Source: Paenibacillus sp. Soil522 | GTDB lineage: Bacteria > Bacillota > Bacilli > Paenibacillales > Paenibacillaceae | Assembly: GCF_001428245.1 (NCBI RefSeq) | Contig: NZ_LMRV01000039.1 | Span: forward strand, 1 to 64,000 | Direction: 5' to 3' | Length of the DNA stretch: 64,000 bases | In this document: positions 60,857-64,000 of the stretch, piece by piece | Numbering within the stretch: position 1 is the stretch's first letter | Layout of the letters: the number at the start of each line of letters is the position of its first letter | Made by a program: the position numbers and the translations under genes | The notes under the pieces: model-generated | The model's database searches: none | The model's input: only the letters and a program-made list of their open reading frames with translations | What the model was told of the DNA's origin: nothing

Positions 60857-63307
60857 TTAGGTATACATTTCAATTTGTTTAATCGCCGCATATGCTTCCT
60901 TGAATACCACCTTCAAGTAACGCAGGCCTTCGCTCGGCAGCTCTGCGATGATGATTTTGTTTGTTTCCTCATGCTTGCTGGCTTCCAGCAGGAAGAAAGC
61001 TTTGCCATCCAACGAGTAAAATACTTCTTGAAGAGACAGAGCAATAGTTCCTATAAACGTAATTACAGCATGTTCAGCCTTCTTGCATCCTTCCAGATCG
61101 ACCATAATCCACTGCCCTTCCGCTTCATTGGAAGGCTTCCAATACGTATCCGCCAGATCGTCGGTTACGTTCATTGCAGGATGCCCCGCTTCGTAGCTGC
61201 TGCAAAATACGGGTCTGCTTCTTGCAATATTGTAGCTTGATCCGTGCGCCGGCGCCTTCATGACAGAAGGCGGAGACGGCTGAAGGCGAAGGGACTGTCC
61301 GCTCCATAATGTTCCGCCAACGGCCTCGATGCTGATTTCCGCAGGCCGTACCCCTTCTGCCCTTGCCTCAACCTTGATCGTCCCCGCGTAATAGGACCTC
61401 ATTTCAATGGCTCCCATACCGTCAAGGTAGCTGTTGTTCTCCGGCGAAAACCGTATCGACTTCCCGGTAGGGAATAACCCGCCCCCGTGGGTAATCTCAA
61501 GCTCGACTTGCAGCGGATTGCTGATTCGCTTGCCCTCTCGGTCAATGACTTCAACGATAATATGTGTATCGTCTGTACCGTCGGTGGCTATCACATGCCT
61601 ATCAGCCGTCAGTCTAAGCGTGTAAGCCGTTCCTTCAGAGGCCGGCTGCGGCGGCGCAATGTCAAGCAGCTCGTTGCGATACCAATACCAAGCATTTAAT
61701 GGCAAACGATAATAATCGATCATCCCCATATAACCCATATTCGATGCAATACTGCCATGATGGAAGCCGCACCATAACGCCTTGCCGGATCTCCAGCGCG
61801 GGTTTCTCTCCACTCCATCCGTATAGCCTGGCGCATATTCTCCCGGCCTTACCGCTATAACGCTGCCGTACTCCGACACAAAGCTGGGGACGCCTGGATC
61901 AATATATAATGAGGCGCCGTCTCCGTTATAGCCTGCGATGTCTCCGAGCACATCGAACCCTTGCCGCTGTGCGCCGCCAACAGAGGCAGGGCGCGACGCA
62001 TCAAGGCGATGCGACTCTTCTACGAGCCGAACGATAAACGCGCGCGCATCATCCATAACCTCGGCATCGCTGAAAAACGGTTCATTGCTCATGCTCCATG
62101 TAATGATGCTGGGATGATTGCGATTCGTTCGGATCATCTCTTGCAGCGCCCTCATGCAGCTGGCTTCGAACTCTTCTTTATCTTCATCATGAATCGGATA
62201 CGCGCTGCTTGCCCAATAGCCTTCCGTATTAGCGCCCCCGATTCCCCAGAAGCAGAGCTCCGACCAGAACAATAGTCCTTGCTTGTCGCATTCTGCGGAG
62301 AAGTGTGTATGATGCGGGTAGTGTGAGCCTCTAATAAAATTCATGCCGCAGTCCTTGATCAGCTTAACATCACGTGCCATTCCGGCTCTTGTTACAGCGT
62401 CGCCCCACCCGGCATGATCCTGATGCACATTGGCGCCAATGATGTCATAATGCTCCCCGTTCAAGAAGAAACCTTCCTTGGCATCAAAGGCAATAGAGCG
62501 CACCCCGAAATTGGTTTCATATTCGTCTTTCAGCACATCATCCACATACACATAGCTTTTTAATTGATATAGGTTAGGCGAATCCGGATGCCATAACATT
62601 GGCTCAACCAGCAGCTGTTGCTGACTAAATTCAAAGCTTTGTCCCGGTGCAATGGAATGCCGGCTTCTCATCTCACAAATGTCCGTACCCTGGTATTCCA
62701 CGACGGATACAAGCAAGCAATCCGCCGTTCTCACTTCTTCGTTCACGACTTCGGTTTTGACCTTCAAGGCGGCGCTTTCAGCGGAAACATCGGAAGACGT
62801 AACGAAAGTGCCATACCAAGCGACGTGCACGCGCTCGGTAACGATGAGGCTTACGTCGCGGTAGATGCCTCCGTTAAACACATGCTCTCCCGCACGCGGA
62901 GCAAGGCGCGGGTTCCACAGATTATTCAACCGTACAAAGAGCAAATTATTTCCCTCATGTACGAGCTCGGTTATGTCGATATGGAATGCCGTATATCCGC
63001 CTTTATGATTGCCGGCCCATTGGCCGTTGACATAGATGTCGGCATCCTGGAACGCCCCTTGAAAATCAAGCGATATGCTCTTGCCAAGCCACTCCTGCTG
63101 AATGACAAAATGCTTGCGATAGCACCCGTAGCCTACATAAAATTCATTCTCCATGAAATAAGGAATGCCGAACGAATGCGGAATTCCGATATCATACCAG
63201 CTCGAATCATCGAATAAAACTTCTTTGCCCTCGGCAATATCCCCGTACATGAAGGTCCAATCGTTGTTGATCAATGCCTGATGTCTTTTGGTCAAGCCTG
63301 TTTCCAC
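60857..63307 (-). CDS. GH2 beta-galactosidase-type protein with F5/8C domain
   Basis: An 816-residue GH2 enzyme: jelly roll (1-150, GYGCYRKHF, NGGIYRDVSL), Ig-like domain, TIM barrel with acid/base Glu in WSMSNEPFFSD and nucleophile Glu in FVSEYGSVIAV, a DUF4982/Ig-like region (~560-670), and a C-terminal discoidin/F5-8C carbohydrate-binding domain (~695-816, ADTYWKPSNEAEGQWIMVDL). It has no signal peptide. It is divergent from an AraC gene at 63456 that probably controls it. Confidence 0.9.
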   Translation of the reverse strand: METGLTKRHQALINNDWTFMYGDIAEGKEVLFDDSSWYDIGIPHSFGIPYFMENEFYVGYGCYRKHFVIQQEWLGKSISLDFQGAFQDADIYVNGQWAGNHKGGYTAFHIDITELVHEGNNLLFVRLNNLWNPRLAPRAGEHVFNGGIYRDVSLIVTERVHVAWYGTFVTSSDVSAESAALKVKTEVVNEEVRTADCLLVSVVEYQGTDICEMRSRHSIAPGQSFEFSQQQLLVEPMLWHPDSPNLYQLKSYVYVDDVLKDEYETNFGVRSIAFDAKEGFFLNGEHYDIIGANVHQDHAGWGDAVTRAGMARDVKLIKDCGMNFIRGSHYPHHTHFSAECDKQGLLFWSELCFWGIGGANTEGYWASSAYPIHDEDKEEFEASCMRALQEMIRTNRNHPSIITWSMSNEPFFSDAEVMDDARAFIVRLVEESHRLDASRPASVGGAQRQGFDVLGDIAGYNGDGASLYIDPGVPSFVSEYGSVIAVRPGEYAPGYTDGVERNPRWRSGKALWCGFHHGSIASNMGYMGMIDYYRLPLNAWYWYRNELLDIAPPQPASEGTAYTLRLTADRHVIATDGTDDTHIIVEVIDREGKRISNPLQVELEITHGGGLFPTGKSIRFSPENNSYLDGMGAIEMRSYYAGTIKVEARAEGVRPAEISIEAVGGTLWSGQSLRLQPSPPSVMKAPAHGSSYNIARSRPVFCSSYEAGHPAMNVTDDLADTYWKPSNEAEGQWIMVDLEGCKKAEHAVITFIGTIALSLQEVFYSLDGKAFFLLEASKHEETNKIIIAELPSEGLRYLKVVFKEAYAAIKQIEMYT

Positions 63308-63455
63308 TTTATTTCATCCCTTCCATTATTAAAATAAATATATGATTTCATGTCTCTAGTATAATCAGAGTATGAACCAATTTATATAACTCTATTTTAA
63401 TATGGTTAAAACTATATTATGATTTGTTTAAATAACTTTATTGGAGTTGGTCTCC

Positions 63456-64000
63456 TTGTCTGAACGAGAATTCTACTTACCTAACTTCTCTGAGTTTCGT
63501 TTCTTCTGCTTTCCTCACTCTGTTGGCAATTTCGTGCAGCCAACGGATCATAACGTAAATCGCCCCGACGGCGTCAGAGACTACAGCCTGCATTATGTGG
63601 CAAGCGGAAGCGGTTATATCGAGCTCGATGGGGAAACGTTCCAGCTTCGCGAAGGAGATGTGTTCTGGCATATTCCAAATGACAGAATGCGGTATTACCA
63701 TTCGGAAGAGGAGCCCTGGAATATTTATTGGTTGCAAATGTACGGCAGCACGCTGCCTGCGTTTGTCGCGGAAAACGGCTATCATCAATCGGGCATTTGG
63801 AACATCAAAGACGGCAGTCTGCTCGAGAGTAATTTCATAAGCCTTCTCGATGAAATCGAACAAAACAATTTTTTACGCCCTTCGCGCATATCCGCACTCA
63901 CCTATAGCGTGCTTATTGAATTTCTTAGCAGCGCCACTCCATTCTCTCATTATCGCGGCGTAGACAATGCCCGGAAAATGCTGGCCTTGCTGCCCGAGAT
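63456..64000 (+). CDS. AraC-family transcriptional regulator (N-terminal part)
   Basis: The first 181 codons of a regulator that runs off the right edge. An AraC-type cupin is visible (YSLHYVASGSGYIELDGETF, REGDVFWHIPNDRMRYY). The TTG at 63456 follows TTGGAG with 9-nt spacing. The HTH part is outside the window. It is divergent from the GH2 gene. Confidence 0.82.
   Translation, partial: MSEREFYLPNFSEFRFFCFPHSVGNFVQPTDHNVNRPDGVRDYSLHYVASGSGYIELDGETFQLREGDVFWHIPNDRMRYYHSEEEPWNIYWLQMYGSTLPAFVAENGYHQSGIWNIKDGSLLESNFISLLDEIEQNNFLRPSRISALTYSVLIEFLSSATPFSHYRGVDNARKMLALLPE

Overview
The window comes from a Gram-positive, spore-forming, soil-type bacterium, most likely Paenibacillaceae (Paenibacillus, Cohnella or a relative). 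The grounds are strong AGGAGG-type ribosome sites with frequent TTG/GTG starts, a Spo0E-type phosphatase, system-II (Res) cytochrome c maturation, lipoprotein sugar-binding proteins of the LplA type with LplB/LplC permeases, several YesM/YesN-type two-component pairs, and many glycoside hydrolases. No rRNA, CRISPR array or replication origin was seen, and only a fragment of a tRNA. Almost all genes lie on the minus strand.

Layout. (1) 0-5.7 kb: a carbohydrate-uptake locus with a sensor kinase, an AraC-type response regulator, a lipoprotein and the start of a permease, next to a collapsed copy of the same type of two-component pair. (2) 5.8-11.4 kb: an orphan TerD+vWA (TerF-like) protein and a fixABCX electron-bifurcation operon headed by an unknown 120-residue protein. 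(3) 11.6-19.7 kb: two related GH43 genes, a small operon containing a Spo0E-family gene, an orphan catabolite-controlled promoter, and a GH4 gene divergent from a frameshifted AraC regulator. (4) 19.9-32.2 kb: a more AT-rich redox region with three minus-strand transcription units: ADH/AKR (with an SDR further downstream), SDR/MFS, and cytochrome P460/membrane protein/ResB/ResC/ResA. All three units are preceded by copies of one ~120-bp control sequence. Only the middle copy keeps its divergent tetR gene, which suggests a single TetR regulon. (5) 32.4-45 kb: a sensor kinase whose response regulator has lost its receiver half, a very large secreted alginate-lyase-like protein, a second two-component pair and an LplB-LplC-binding-protein transporter. 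(6) 45.1-50.2 kb: a decayed zone with a GH31 tail, an IS3-family element sitting in the loop of a terminator hairpin, a tRNA-Ala-like 3' fragment and a signal-peptide remnant. (7) 47-64 kb: a hemicellulose-degradation cluster (GH2 glucuronidase type, CBM6, GH43, SGNH esterase, GH42, GH3-CBM6, GH2-F5/8C) with AraC regulators, plus GH95 and LacI remnants.

How it fits together. The hydrolases, which mostly lack signal peptides, look suited to trimming xylan/pectin-type oligosaccharides imported by the ABC systems, under local AraC and YesM/YesN control. The lyase is the main secreted depolymerase. The redox region is functionally separate and its composition differs from the rest. The most unusual items are the triplicated TetR control region joining oxidoreductases to a P460 cytochrome operon, a GH3 protein lacking several canonical active-site residues, and the IS inserted in a terminator loop beside a tRNA fragment.
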